DNA from: S34-282 sp034422075
GTDB lineage: Bacteria > Chloroflexota > Dehalococcoidia > Lucifugimonadales > Australimonadaceae
Direction: 5' to 3'
Assembly (NCBI GenBank): GCA_034422075.1
Contig: DAOUJX010000072.1
Location: 1-53,306 of the forward strand
Length of the DNA stretch: 53,306 nt
This document shows positions 26,275 to 35,206 of this stretch, one piece after another. Every line of letters starts with the position of its first letter. Within the stretch, counting starts at the first letter, position 1. Under the pieces are notes generated by a model. That model was given only the letters and a program-made list of their open reading frames with translations. It was not told where the DNA came from and searched no databases. Position numbers and translations under genes: made by a program.

Positions 26275-26892
26275 ATGGACTGGCTGCAGAGGGCCGTGAA
26301 CACCTGGAACGACGGAGGGCGCAACCCCGGAATCGACCCGTCCCGCGTGCCTCCGCACCAGATCGTCACGTCCAAGTTCCCCGTCATGACCGTCGGGTCG
26401 ACGCCGTCCGTCCCGACGGATGATTGGGGCATGCGGCTCTTCGGGTTGGTGGAAGAGGAAGTAGAGGTGGATTGGGGGCGGCTGCTGGAGCTGCCGCAGA
26501 CGGCCATCACGCGCGACTTCCACTGCGTGACGCAATGGAGCAAACTGGACGTCGATTGGGCGGGCGTGCGCCTTGCAGACGCCCTCGCGTTGTGCCGCCC
26601 GACACCAGGAGCGACGCACGCGATGGTCTACGGATACGACGGCTACACCACCAACCTCGATTTGCCGGCGCTGATGGCGGGTGACGTACTGCTAGCCCAC
26701 ACGCAAGATGGCCAGCCGCTAGCACGAGAGCACGGCGGTCCTGTTCGGTTGGTGGTACCGAGCGTGTATGGATGGAAGAGCGCCAAGTGGGTGCGCGGCA
26801 TCGAACTGCTGCCGGCGGACGCGCCGGGATTCTGGGAACAGCGCGGCTACCACATGCGCGGCGATTACTGGAAAGAGGAGAGGTTCGGGTAG
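26275..26892 (+). CDS. Sulfite oxidase-like molybdopterin oxidoreductase
   Basis: 205 residues, a single oxidoreductase molybdopterin-binding domain. The molybdenum-ligating cysteine is in DFHCVTQWSKLDVDWAGV, and the domain continues with VYGYDGYTTNLDL, GGPVRLVVPSVYGWKSAKWV and GYHMRGDYW. There is no Tat or Sec signal and no dimerisation or heme domain, so it is a short cytoplasmic member. GGGAGGAG precedes ATG 26275. It is divergent from ccmA by 44 bp. Substrate unknown. Confidence 0.85.
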   Translation: MDWLQRAVNTWNDGGRNPGIDPSRVPPHQIVTSKFPVMTVGSTPSVPTDDWGMRLFGLVEEEVEVDWGRLLELPQTAITRDFHCVTQWSKLDVDWAGVRLADALALCRPTPGATHAMVYGYDGYTTNLDLPALMAGDVLLAHTQDGQPLAREHGGPVRLVVPSVYGWKSAKWVRGIELLPADAPGFWEQRGYHMRGDYWKEERFG

Positions 26893-26904
26893 CCCCTACC
26901 TTCG

Positions 26905-26955
26905 CCGTAGCGCCCTCACCGCAACCCTCTCTCCGCGGCTGGCGGGAGAAAGAGC
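26905..26955. repeat. Dispersed CCCTCAC...GGGAGA intergenic repeat, copy B
   Basis: Between the convergent oxidoreductase and korB genes: CCCTCACCGCAACCCTCTCT, then CCGCGGCTGG, then CGGGAGAAAGAG. The CTCTCTCC and GGGAGAAAGAG arms can form an imperfect stem. Same family as copies near 2816, 32256 and 38450. A role as bidirectional terminator is possible. Confidence 0.45.
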
Positions 26956-26956
26956 C

Positions 26957-27826
26957 CTACAGATCGAAGCTGCCCAGCAACTTCGCGACATCGCGGGGAC
27001 CGCCGGCTGTCACTGCGGCGGTCTCCATGCGCGCATCGAACGTCGGGCGTGAGGTGTCCTTGTAGACCACGCCCAAGGGCACGCCACGCCGATGGACGAT
27101 CTTCATCGCCTCCGCGCGGTCCGAGGGGTCGTAGTCGTCTGGAAGCGCCCATGCCGTCGGCTCGATGCCCTTGGCCGGATTGCCCTTCAGTTCCTCGTAC
27201 GTGTCGTTGTACGTGGTGCAGGGCGATGCGACATGGACGATGGAGAAGCCGGGGTGCTCCATTCCGTCGAGGATGTACGAGGCCAAGTCGCGCGGCTTGG
27301 ATGAATAGCCGGACGCGATGAAGCTGACGCCGAGCGTGTAGTACAGCTCGAGGGGGTGAACGGCCGCCTCCATCTTGCCGTAGGGCGTGCTGCTTGTGAC
27401 CGTTTCAATCTCGGTGGTAGGCGACGACTGGCCCTTCGTGAGGCCGTAGATGCCATTGTCCATGATGACTGCGGTGATGTTGAGATTACGGGCGGCCTGC
27501 GGGGCGATGTGCTCCATGCCGATGCTGAGGAAGTCACCGTCGCCCGCGACGACAACGACGTTGAGGTCAGGATTGGCGCCCTTTACGCCGAGCGCGATCG
27601 GAAGCGCGCGCCCGTGGATGCCGTGGAAGCCGAAAGGCTGCTCGCCGTCAAGCAGGTGAACGAGGTTGCCGGAGCAGCCGATGCCCGCGACGACGACGTT
27701 CTGGGACATGGGCGTCTCATACTTGACCATGTAGTCCTGCATGGCGAGCTCAAGGGCTCGGCGGACGCCGAAGTCGCCGCAGCCGGGGCACCACTTGAAG
27801 TCGTACTCGGGGTTCTTCGCGCTCAT
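26957..27826 (-). CDS. korB: 2-oxoacid:ferredoxin oxidoreductase, beta subunit
   Basis: 289 residues. CPGCGDFG at 13-20 and the thiamine-diphosphate motif GDGDFLSIGMEHIAPQAARN ending in DNGIYGLTKGQ identify the beta subunit. It lacks a fused ferredoxin domain. The ATG overlaps the korA stop (ATGA). With KorA it decarboxylates a 2-oxoacid (2-oxoglutarate or pyruvate) to the acyl-CoA and reduces ferredoxin. Preference for 2-oxoglutarate is inferred from the two-subunit form. Confidence 0.92.
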   Translation of the reverse strand: MSAKNPEYDFKWCPGCGDFGVRRALELAMQDYMVKYETPMSQNVVVAGIGCSGNLVHLLDGEQPFGFHGIHGRALPIALGVKGANPDLNVVVVAGDGDFLSIGMEHIAPQAARNLNITAVIMDNGIYGLTKGQSSPTTEIETVTSSTPYGKMEAAVHPLELYYTLGVSFIASGYSSKPRDLASYILDGMEHPGFSIVHVASPCTTYNDTYEELKGNPAKGIEPTAWALPDDYDPSDRAEAMKIVHRRGVPLGVVYKDTSRPTFDARMETAAVTAGGPRDVAKLLGSFDL

Positions 27827-29529
27827 GCTCTCACCATCTCTTTCGCGGCGGCAAGCCGCTCCTTGATGCGCTCGGCCAATTCGGAAGCCCTGAAGGGGAG
27901 GCCCGTGTACTGCGTCAACGCCTCAGCCTTCACGCCCTGTGCTCGCAAGACGCTGGCGAACTGGCCCTGGTAGTTCAACTCGGGCACGATGACGAGGTCC
28001 TTCGACCGCAGCTCCTCTAGCATGGCCGAGGGCAGGGGGTTCACGAACATCGTGTAGTAGTAGCCGATTCCAACGCCGTCAGCCTCGAGGAGATCGAACG
28101 CCTCCTCCGCCGAGCCCTTCGAGCCGCCCCATGGAACGACTGCAACAGGGTGGTCAGCGTTGCGGCTTTCGTAGGTGCCGTCGTCGAGGAGGCGCAACTT
28201 GGAGAAGCGCCGCTCGGTCATTTGAATGTGGTACTTGGGCAGGTGCGTCGTGTCGCCGTAGGGATCGTGTTCGGAGCCGTTGGCGACGTACGCGCCGGGG
28301 CCGCCGGGGACTGGCATGGGCGAGCGTTCCCACGCCTGGTAGCGCAGATAGCCGTTGCTTCCGGCGTAGACGTCGCGCTGCTCGACCTTGGCGGCGCTGA
28401 CGTCCGGTTTTCGGATGTTCTGGGCACGCTCAGCGAGCGAGTGCTCGCTGAGGACGATGACGGGGCCCTGATAGCGCTCGGCCCAGTTGAGCGCCCAGAT
28501 GGCGGACTCGTAACACTCGGCCACGCTTCCGGGCGCAATGACCGGGAGCGATGAATCGCCGTGTGCGGGACTCATGGCGGCAAGGAGGTCCGACTGCTCC
28601 GTCTTCGTCGGCAACCCTGTCGCAGGGCCGCCCCGCTGGACGTTGATGACGACGCACGGGATTTCGGCCATCCACCCCAGTCCAAGCCCCTCGCCCATGA
28701 GGGTGAAGCCGGGTCCGGAGGTAGCGGTCATGGCCTTCTTGCCGGCGAAGCCTGCGCCAAGGATGGCGGCGATCGCCTCGATCTCAGACGACGCCTGGTA
28801 GGCGAACTTGCCGTCCCCCACGAGGTTGCGCTCCATGTAGACCAGGACGGGCGTCGCGGGGGAGATGGGATAGCCGATGTAGAAGTCGAGGCCCGCCGCG
28901 AGCGCGCCGATGCACAGCGCTTCATTGCCCTTGATGAACGATTGGACGTAGTCGGGCTTCTCGGGCTCCCCCAAGTCGGCGATGGCGGCCTCGCCCTCCA
29001 TCTGCGCAAGCCCCAGGTCGAGGGCCATGTGGTTCGCAGTGACAACCTTCTCGCGCCCGGCAAAGCGACGGGAGACGAAGTCCTTGAAGTAGTCGAGGGG
29101 CATGTCGATGAGCTTGGAGAGGGCCCCCATAACCACCATGTTGGCCGCACGCGATTCGCCCGTCTGCTTGGCCAACTCATCAAACGGGACGATCAGTGCG
29201 CGCCGTCCCGTGTCGGCGGGGTCGGGCTCGACGGTGGGGTCAAGCAGGATGACGCCGCCGTCGCGCACATCGCCGCGATGCTCCTGGTAGGCGTAGTCGT
29301 TGAAGGCAACGAGGATGTCGACGTAGTCGCCGGGGCTCTTGACGGGTTCTCGAGAGATGCGGGCCTGGGTCCAAGTGGGTCCGCCGAGGATTTGAGAGGG
29401 GAAGGTGGCGAAGGTAAGTGCGTGGTAGCCGACGGTGGTCGCGGCGCGCGCGACGAACTCGGCTGCGGTTACGACGCCCTGTCCGCCTTCCCCTGCGAAT
29501 CGGACGACGAACTCGCTTTGACCGGCCAT
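27823..29529 (-). CDS. korA: 2-oxoacid:ferredoxin oxidoreductase, fused gamma-alpha subunit
   Basis: 568 residues. The N-terminal gamma domain (about 1-190) begins FVVRFAGEGGQGVVTAAEF. The alpha domain (about 200-568) has FYIGYPISPATPVLVYMER, ASSEIEAIAAILGAGFAGKK, TATSGPGFTLMGE and RGGPATGLPTKTEQSDL. The gamma-alpha fusion is typical of the two-subunit KorAB class. ATG 29529 has GGGAGGAAC 5 nt upstream, so the extra 11 codons back to 29562 are not needed. A TTGACA-N18-TAGGCT promoter lies about 105 bp upstream. Confidence 0.92.
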   Translation of the reverse strand: MAGQSEFVVRFAGEGGQGVVTAAEFVARAATTVGYHALTFATFPSQILGGPTWTQARISREPVKSPGDYVDILVAFNDYAYQEHRGDVRDGGVILLDPTVEPDPADTGRRALIVPFDELAKQTGESRAANMVVMGALSKLIDMPLDYFKDFVSRRFAGREKVVTANHMALDLGLAQMEGEAAIADLGEPEKPDYVQSFIKGNEALCIGALAAGLDFYIGYPISPATPVLVYMERNLVGDGKFAYQASSEIEAIAAILGAGFAGKKAMTATSGPGFTLMGEGLGLGWMAEIPCVVINVQRGGPATGLPTKTEQSDLLAAMSPAHGDSSLPVIAPGSVAECYESAIWALNWAERYQGPVIVLSEHSLAERAQNIRKPDVSAAKVEQRDVYAGSNGYLRYQAWERSPMPVPGGPGAYVANGSEHDPYGDTTHLPKYHIQMTERRFSKLRLLDDGTYESRNADHPVAVVPWGGSKGSAEEAFDLLEADGVGIGYYYTMFVNPLPSAMLEELRSKDLVIVPELNYQGQFASVLRAQGVKAEALTQYTGLPFRASELAERIKERLAAAKEMVRA

Positions 29530-29633
29530 ACGGGGTTCCTCCCGCTTAAGGGCGCGGCTCACGCGTTGGTAGTGAAGCGCGACCCGTTTGCGGCATCAGC
29601 ACACTCGTCAGGAGGCGCGAAACCGTAATCGCT

Positions 29634-29663
29634 AGCCTACGCGCCGAAATCCGAAAGTGTCAA
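29634..29663 (-). promoter_or_regulatory. Promoter of korAB
   Basis: Minus strand TTGACA (29658-29663), 18-bp spacer, TAGGCT (29634-29639). The predicted leader is about 98 nt. The remaining bases to the plus-strand gene at 29764 show only that gene's -10. Confidence 0.6.
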
Positions 29664-29706
29664 TCGCAGCCGCTCGCCAAACATCCCACCTCGTCCCTCG
29701 TTGTCA

Positions 29707-29715
29707 TGCTAACAT
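29707..29715 (+). promoter_or_regulatory. Extended -10 upstream of the PhnB-like gene
   Basis: TGC-TAACAT. The predicted start near 29722 gives a leader of about 42 nt before ATG 29764. Confidence 0.5.
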
Positions 29716-29763
29716 CCCGGCGGTGGGATTGCTCCCAGAGCACATTCAGCGAGGCACGCATCG

Positions 29764-30177
29764 ATGGCTCTCAACACCTACTTGCACTTCAACGGCAACT
29801 GCCGCGAGGCCTTCGAGTTCTACCGCTCAGTCTTCGGCGGCGACTTCGATTTCATCGGCACTTTCGCCGAGGGGCCGCAGGAATTTGCGCCGCCAGACGA
29901 TGAGCGCGACAAGATCATGCACGTCACCTACCGTATCGGCGACGGCGTGCTGATGGGAAGCGACGTGCCATCGTGGTTCGGCATCGAGACCACGCAGGGC
30001 AACAACTTCTCCATCTCCTACGCGCCCAGGACGCGGGAGGAGGCCGCGGAGGTGTTTGCCAAGCTGTCGGACGGCGGGACGGTGACGATGCCGCTGGAGG
30101 ACATGTTCTGGGGCGCCTACTTCGGCTCATGCACGGACAAGTTCGGCGTCAATTGGATGCTGAACCACCACGCGTAA
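29764..30177 (+). CDS. PhnB-like VOC superfamily protein
   Basis: 137 residues. The opening NTYLHFNGNCREAFEFYRSV and the closing FWGAYFGSCTDKFGVNWML are characteristic of the PhnB/DUF1338-like glyoxalase-fold group. The first metal ligand (Glu in the AFEFY helix region) is recognisable, but the function of this group is unknown. A monocistronic gene with weak ribosome-binding sequence GCGAGG upstream. Confidence 0.8.
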   Translation: MALNTYLHFNGNCREAFEFYRSVFGGDFDFIGTFAEGPQEFAPPDDERDKIMHVTYRIGDGVLMGSDVPSWFGIETTQGNNFSISYAPRTREEAAEVFAKLSDGGTVTMPLEDMFWGAYFGSCTDKFGVNWMLNHHA

Positions 30178-30212
30178 CCGAGACTTCCGCATTGCGAAGT
30201 GCTAGGGAAGCG

Positions 30213-30221
30213 TGGTAAGGT
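30213..30221 (+). promoter_or_regulatory. Extended -10 of rpsU
   Basis: TGG-TAAGGT, 9 nt before the rpsU ATG. The mRNA would have at most a few leader bases. No ribosome-binding site is visible. Confidence 0.5.
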
Positions 30222-30230
30222 TGCCCCGTT

Positions 30231-30416
30231 ATGGCGTTCGTAACGCTCAGAGACGGCGAGAACCCTGAAGGACTCGTTTCGAGGTTCCGATCGGCAGTAA
30301 CGCGCACGGGCATCCTGAAGCAGCACAAGGACCGGCGCTACTTCCGCTCCAAGGGCGAAAAGGCGCGCATCGCAGCGCGGCGCTCCGCCCGTCGCCGTCG
30401 GCGCTCCCGTTCCTAA
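30231..30416 (+). CDS. rpsU: Small ribosomal subunit protein bS21
   Basis: 61 residues. MAFVTLRDGENPEGLVSRF, the KQHKDRRYFRSKGEKAR core and a very basic tail of arginines and alanines are typical of bS21. It binds 16S rRNA near the anti-Shine-Dalgarno platform. A single-gene unit, apparently with a near-leaderless mRNA, which is notable for a protein implicated in initiation. Confidence 0.92.
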   Translation: MAFVTLRDGENPEGLVSRFRSAVTRTGILKQHKDRRYFRSKGEKARIAARRSARRRRRSRS

Positions 30417-30463
30417 GACAGTCACCACTCCCCTGCCCTAAATCCGCTCCGCCCATTCGCGCG

Positions 30464-30472
30464 TGCTATGGT
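30464..30472 (+). promoter_or_regulatory. Extended -10 of nadE
   Basis: TGC-TATGGT. Transcription from near 30479 excludes the upstream in-frame GTG at 30463 and supports the start at 30526. Confidence 0.55.
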
Positions 30473-30525
30473 GCGCGCTGCGCCGCTCGACTCGGCAGCG
30501 TTCGCTGAGCGGCGCGGAGAAGTGC

Positions 30526-32256
30526 GTGCGACGGCTCCGCATCGTCCTAGCACAGATCAACCCTACCGTCGGCGACCTCGATGGGAACACCGACCTCATC
30601 CTGCGCTACATGGCGGAGGCGGAGGCGCAGGGCGCGAACGTTATCGCCTTTCCCGAACTGGCGGTGACGGGCTACCCACCTGAAGACCTGCTCTTCAAGC
30701 AACAGTTCCTCGATGAGGCGGACAAGCGCCTAGAGCGCATCGTAGAGGCTACGCGCGAGGCGCTTGTCATCGTCGGGACGCCGCGCCGCGCCGACGGACG
30801 GCTCTACAACGCCGCCGCTATCGCCCAAGGAGGGAAGCTCGCCGCCGTCTACGACAAGGTGTTCTTGCCCAACTACGGGGTGTTCGACGAGTTACGCTAC
30901 TTCACGTCCGGCAGTACGTGTCCTGTCATCACGCACCGCGGGGTGCGGATTGCAGCGTGCGTATGCGAGGACATCTGGTACGACATCAATCCTGCGACGG
31001 TGGCTCGTGCTGCGGGCGCAGAGGTAGTGGTCAACATCAACGGCTCGCCCTATTCGCGCGGCAAAGGCGCGCAGCGGCAGGCGATGCTCGCCGAGCGGGC
31101 GCGCAACGATGGCGTCGTCCTCGCCTACGTCAACATGGTGGGCGGGCAGGACGAGCTGGTCTTCGACGGCCAGAGCCTTGTATTCGACCACACAGGAGCG
31201 CTGCTCGCTCGAGCGCCGCAGTTCGAAGAGTGTGCGCTGAGCGTGGATATCGATGCGGATGTGGTGGATGGGGGCCGCGGCTCGCCGCGCAAGCTGACCG
31301 ACGCCGATGCGGTTGGCGTCGCGCACCTGCTCGACTTGGGCACACCGCCCGCCGACGCCTCGCCGCTAGAACTCCAACCGGCGAGCGTCGCGCAGGAGTT
31401 GGCGCCGCTGGAAGAGGTCTACCAGGCCCTGGTACTTGGCACGCGCGACTACGTGCAGAAGAGCGGCTTTCGCGGCGCCGTCATCGGCCTATCCGGAGGC
31501 ATCGACTCCGCCCTGACCACCGTCATCGCCGCCGACGCACTCGGCATCGATCGCGTCACCACGTTCTTCATGCCTTCGCAGTTCACCGCCGACCAGTCGT
31601 ACGACGACGCGCGGCTATTGAGCGACGGGCTCGGTGCGCCCATGCGCACCGTGCCCATCAAGCGCGTCTTCGATGCGTACTTGGAGGAGCTGGCGCCCGT
31701 CCTCGAAGGCCGCGAGCCCGACGTGACGGAAGAGAACATTCAGGCGCGCGTGCGGGGCAACTTCCTGATGGCGGCGTCGAACAAGTTCGGGTGGATCGTC
31801 CTCACCACAGGCAACAAGAGCGAAATGGCTACGGGCTACTCGACGCTCTATGGCGACCTTGCCGGAGGATTCGCGGTCATCAAGGACGTGCCCAAGACAC
31901 TGGTGCGCGAACTGTGCCTCCACCTCAACCGCACGCGAGGGCGTGAGGTCGTCCCGCAGTCCATCATTGACCGTCCGCCGACGGCGGAGCTGCGGCACGA
32001 CCAGAAGGACGAAGACTCGCTGCCGCCGTACGAGGTGCTCGACCCCATCCTGGAAGACTACGTAGAGGAGGACTCAGCTTTCGAGGACATGCTGGAGGCG
32101 GGAGCGCCTCGTGAGGCGGTGGTGCGGACGATAGAGCTGGTAGACCGCAGCGAGTACAAGCGCCGGCAGGCGCCGCCGGGCATCAAGATAACGCCCCGCG
32201 CCTTCGGCCGTGATTGGCGACTGCCGATAGTGAATCGGTACAAGCCAGGGGGATAA
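30526..32256 (+). CDS. nadE: Glutamine-dependent NAD+ synthetase
   Basis: 576 residues in two domains. The N-terminal nitrilase-type glutaminase (about 1-255) shows the catalytic triad: Glu in FPELAVTGYPPEDLLF, Lys in VYDKVFLPNYGVFDELRYF, and Cys in ACVCEDIWYD. The C-terminal ammonia-dependent synthetase has the PP-loop IGLSGGIDSALTTVI and TTGNKSEMATGYSTLYGD. It makes NAD+ from deamido-NAD+, ATP and glutamine in the cytoplasm. GTG at 30526 has GGAG 6 nt upstream. Confidence 0.94.
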   Translation: MRRLRIVLAQINPTVGDLDGNTDLILRYMAEAEAQGANVIAFPELAVTGYPPEDLLFKQQFLDEADKRLERIVEATREALVIVGTPRRADGRLYNAAAIAQGGKLAAVYDKVFLPNYGVFDELRYFTSGSTCPVITHRGVRIAACVCEDIWYDINPATVARAAGAEVVVNINGSPYSRGKGAQRQAMLAERARNDGVVLAYVNMVGGQDELVFDGQSLVFDHTGALLARAPQFEECALSVDIDADVVDGGRGSPRKLTDADAVGVAHLLDLGTPPADASPLELQPASVAQELAPLEEVYQALVLGTRDYVQKSGFRGAVIGLSGGIDSALTTVIAADALGIDRVTTFFMPSQFTADQSYDDARLLSDGLGAPMRTVPIKRVFDAYLEELAPVLEGREPDVTEENIQARVRGNFLMAASNKFGWIVLTTGNKSEMATGYSTLYGDLAGGFAVIKDVPKTLVRELCLHLNRTRGREVVPQSIIDRPPTAELRHDQKDEDSLPPYEVLDPILEDYVEEDSAFEDMLEAGAPREAVVRTIELVDRSEYKRRQAPPGIKITPRAFGRDWRLPIVNRYKPGG

Positions 32257-32325
32257 GGGGCCTCCAACCCCGGCCCTCTCCCCACAGAGGAGGGGGAAAC
32301 AGCCGCCTCTCCACCAAGGAAGGGG
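32256..32325. repeat. Dispersed intergenic repeat, copy C, between nadE and recA
   Basis: Starts at the nadE stop: GGCCTCCAACCCCGGCCCTC, TCCCCACAGAGGAGGGGGAA, then a second pyrimidine/purine pair CCTCTCC and AAGGAAGGGG. It can fold on itself and may act in 3'-end formation of nadE mRNA. Related copies are near 2816, 26905 and 38450. Confidence 0.45.
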
Positions 32326-32401
32326 TATTGGTGACAAATGCACCTTGCGCGGTAGAGGGTGCGCCATGGCAGAATCGGCGGGCGCCACCCCGACATACTT
32401 C

Positions 32402-32410
32402 TGCTACAAT
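32402..32410 (+). promoter_or_regulatory. Extended -10 of recA
   Basis: TGC-TACAAT, with ATG 32426 15 nt downstream, leaving a leader of roughly 8-9 nt. No recognisable LexA box of known consensus was seen beside it. Confidence 0.6.
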
Positions 32411-32425
32411 CAACGTAGCGACGGG

Positions 32426-33532
32426 ATGGTGAAGACGCGAGGCAAAAGCGTGTCTGAGAAGGACAAAGCCCTGGAACTGGCCTTGGGCCAGATTGAACGC
32501 CAATTCGGTCGCGGCGCCATTATGCGGATGGGTGAAGCAGCCCATCGGATGCACATTGATGTCATCCCGACGGGCTCCATCGCCCTTGACCTTGCGCTCG
32601 GCGTGGGAGGCATCCCACGGGGGCGCATCACCGAGATTTTCGGCGCGGAATCGGCAGGGAAATCGACCCTCTGCCACCACATCATCGCGGAGTGTCAGCG
32701 GAGAGGCGGGACAGCCGCATACATCGACGCTGAGCACGCGCTCGACCCTTCTTACGCGCAGCGATGTGGCGCACAGATGGACAGCCTCCTCGTTTCGCAG
32801 CCCGACTCGGCTGAGCAGGCGCTGGAGATTGTCGAGTACCTCGTGCGCTCCGGAGCGCTGGACGTGGTGCTGGTAGACAGCGTCGCAGCGTTGGCGCCGC
32901 GGGCGGAGTTGGAAGGCGACATGGGGGATGCGCACGTGGGGTTGCAGGCGCGGCTAATGTCGCAGGCGCTGCGCAAGCTCACGGCGGCCACCAGACACTC
33001 CAACACCGCTGTAGTCTTCGTGAACCAGCTCAGGGAGAAGGTCGGTGTCTTCTTCGGCAGTCCCGAGGTGACGCCGGGCGGTCGCGCACTCAAGTTCTAC
33101 AGCTCAGTGCGCATCGACCTTCGCCGGGTCGAGTCGATCAAGCAAGGGTCGGAAGTGGTGGGCTCGCGCATTCGCGCGCGGGTCGTCAAGAACAAGGTCG
33201 CGCCTCCCTTCCGCCAGGCGGAATTCGACATCATGTTCAGCCAGGGCATAAGCAAGGCGGGCGGCCTGCTTGACTTGGGCGCCGAGCGCGGCGTCGTCAA
33301 GAAGGCAGGAGCCAGCTATTCCTACGGTGAGACGAAGATTGCCCACGGGCGAGAGAATGCCAAGGACTTCCTCAACAGGCACCCTGATGTGATGGAGGCT
33401 ATCGAGCAGGACATCCGGGCGGAGCACACGGCTGCCGACTCGGCGCTTGACCTGCCCGTGCCCTACTCCCTCGGGGACGAGGAGGAAACCACCTTGGCCA
33501 TTGAGGAGCCCGTCGGCGCCACCGCAGGCTAA
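32426..33532 (+). CDS. recA: Recombinase RecA
   Basis: 368 residues from ATG 32426. The N-terminal helix region has KALELALGQIERQFGRGAIM, Walker A is GAESAGKST, then YIDAEHALDPSYAQRCG, VVLVDSVAALAPRAELEGDM and loop L1/L2 segments ending in VFVNQLREKVGVFFGSPEVT. It drives homologous pairing and any SOS response. The upstream open frame to 32345 crosses the promoter and is rejected. No recX follows; rny is next after about 100 bp. Confidence 0.96.
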   Translation: MVKTRGKSVSEKDKALELALGQIERQFGRGAIMRMGEAAHRMHIDVIPTGSIALDLALGVGGIPRGRITEIFGAESAGKSTLCHHIIAECQRRGGTAAYIDAEHALDPSYAQRCGAQMDSLLVSQPDSAEQALEIVEYLVRSGALDVVLVDSVAALAPRAELEGDMGDAHVGLQARLMSQALRKLTAATRHSNTAVVFVNQLREKVGVFFGSPEVTPGGRALKFYSSVRIDLRRVESIKQGSEVVGSRIRARVVKNKVAPPFRQAEFDIMFSQGISKAGGLLDLGAERGVVKKAGASYSYGETKIAHGRENAKDFLNRHPDVMEAIEQDIRAEHTAADSALDLPVPYSLGDEEETTLAIEEPVGATAG

Positions 33533-33633
33533 CGTCCTTCTCAGACAACGCGATTGCAAGCGCTTCGCCGGCTCCCGCGCCGGAGGCTGCGCTGCATGCG
33601 TTTAGGCGCGCGTGAGCAGCCTGGGAGGGTGAC

Positions 33634-35184
33634 ATGGAATCAGCTATCGTGGTTCTGGCCCTGGCGGGCCTGATCGTCGTCAGCATCGCATTGGTGGTCT
33701 ATGTCCTACGCGACCTGCGCCAACGGCGTGCGGTCGGTGCCGCAGGCGACAGAGCAGCCGCAGTCATTCGAGAGGCAGAGGAGGACGCGCGCAAGCGCGT
33801 CGAGCGCGCGCGTGACGAGGCGCGCGAAACGCGCCGCGAGGCAGAACGCGAGGCGCGGGAGGCGGAGCGTGAACTCAAGGAGTTCCGCCGCGAGATACAG
33901 CGCCAAGAGAGCCGCTTGGAGAACCGCGAGGAGTCGCTCGACAAGCGCCAGGAGTCGGTCGAGCGGCGCGAGACGAGCCTGGCCGAGCGCGAGCGCAGCG
34001 TCGAGGTGGTTCTGAAGGAGGCGGAGCAACTCAAGGACGAGCACGTCCAGCGCCTCGAGGCGGTCGCCAATCTCTCCATGAATGATGCGCGGGAGCAGAT
34101 CATCCAGCGCGCGGAGGGAGAGATGGAGCACGACCTGTCCAAGCGCTACTACGACCTCGAGCAGCGGATGCTCGCAGACGCGGACGAAAAGGGGCGCATG
34201 GCCGTCGCGCTGTCGATACAGCGCCTTGCATCGCAGGTTGTCTCAGAGACGACAACGGCGCAGGTCCCGCTACCGAATGACGACATGAAGGGCCGCTTGA
34301 TTGGGCGTGAGGGGCGCAACATTCGCGCCATCGAAGCGGCGACGGGCGCTGACCTCATCATAGACGATACGCCGGAGGCGGTGACGATATCGTGCTTCGA
34401 CCCGATACGCCGCGAGGTGGCGCGCATCGCGTTGACCAACCTCATCGCCGACGGGCGAATCCACCCGGCGCGGGTGGAGGAGGCAGTGGAGCGGGCGCAA
34501 GAGGAGGTCGAGGAGACCATCCGGCGCTCAGGCGACCAGGCCGTGCTGGATGCGGGTGTGCGGGGGTTGCATCCCGAATTGGTGCGCCTCATCGGCCGGC
34601 TCAAGTACCGCTATTCCTACGGCGAGAACGTCCTGCTGCACTCCGTTGAGGTGGCTCAGATCGCAGGGATGCTGGCGGGCGAGATCGGCGCTGACTCGCA
34701 GGTGGCCAAGGCGGGCGGGCTGCTGCACGACATTGGCAAGGCGCTCACGCACGAGGTCGAGGGCTCGCACATCGAGATAGGCGATGAGGTGGCGCGGCGC
34801 TACAGCCTGCCGGAGCCGGTCAAGGTTGCCATCGCCGAGCACCATGATGACGCACGCGCAACGCCGGAAGCGTTCATCGTCGCGGCGGCGGACGCCATTA
34901 GCGCGGCGCGGCCCGGCGCTCGCCGCGACACGGTGGAGTTCTACCTCAAGCGGCTCGAGGCGCTGGAGGACGTGGCCAACTCCTTCCCGGGCGTACAGAA
35001 GTCGTACGCGATACAGGCCGGGCGCGAGGTGCGTATCCTGGTGTCGCCTGATGAGGTGGACGACATAGCAGCCGCAACGCTCGCGCGCAACGTTGTGAAG
35101 AAGATCGAGGAGAACCTGGTCTACCCTGGCGAAATCCGGGTGACGGTGGTGCGCGAGACGCGGGCGATCGAGACGGCCAAGTAG
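33634..35184 (+). CDS. rny: Ribonuclease Y
   Basis: 516 residues. An N-terminal membrane anchor (about 4-27) is followed by a long Arg/Glu coiled coil (about 35-190), a KH domain (NDDMKGRLIGREGRNIRAIE), and an HD domain (HSVEVAQIAGMLAGEIG, LLHDIGKALTHEVEGSH). It is the membrane-bound endoribonuclease that starts mRNA decay. GGGAGGGTGAC lies just before ATG 33634. First of the rny-ymdB-PHP-plsY-B-box run. Confidence 0.96.
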   Translation: MESAIVVLALAGLIVVSIALVVYVLRDLRQRRAVGAAGDRAAAVIREAEEDARKRVERARDEARETRREAEREAREAERELKEFRREIQRQESRLENREESLDKRQESVERRETSLAERERSVEVVLKEAEQLKDEHVQRLEAVANLSMNDAREQIIQRAEGEMEHDLSKRYYDLEQRMLADADEKGRMAVALSIQRLASQVVSETTTAQVPLPNDDMKGRLIGREGRNIRAIEAATGADLIIDDTPEAVTISCFDPIRREVARIALTNLIADGRIHPARVEEAVERAQEEVEETIRRSGDQAVLDAGVRGLHPELVRLIGRLKYRYSYGENVLLHSVEVAQIAGMLAGEIGADSQVAKAGGLLHDIGKALTHEVEGSHIEIGDEVARRYSLPEPVKVAIAEHHDDARATPEAFIVAAADAISAARPGARRDTVEFYLKRLEALEDVANSFPGVQKSYAIQAGREVRILVSPDEVDDIAAATLARNVVKKIEENLVYPGEIRVTVVRETRAIETAK

Positions 35185-35206
35185 GACGATTAGGAAGGAA
35201 GAGCAC

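Noticed and set aside
28561..29628. 355-codon plus-strand frame opposite korA
   Set aside because: Antisense shadow; korA is complete with all motifs.
29530..29763. tRNA or small RNA gene between korA and the PhnB-like gene
   Set aside because: No T-loop GTTCGA-type sequence or cloverleaf; the stretch is explained by two promoters and leaders.
33560..33590. CCGG-containing inverted repeat after recA as a terminator
   Set aside because: The pairing arms are only about 4-5 bp and no U tract follows.
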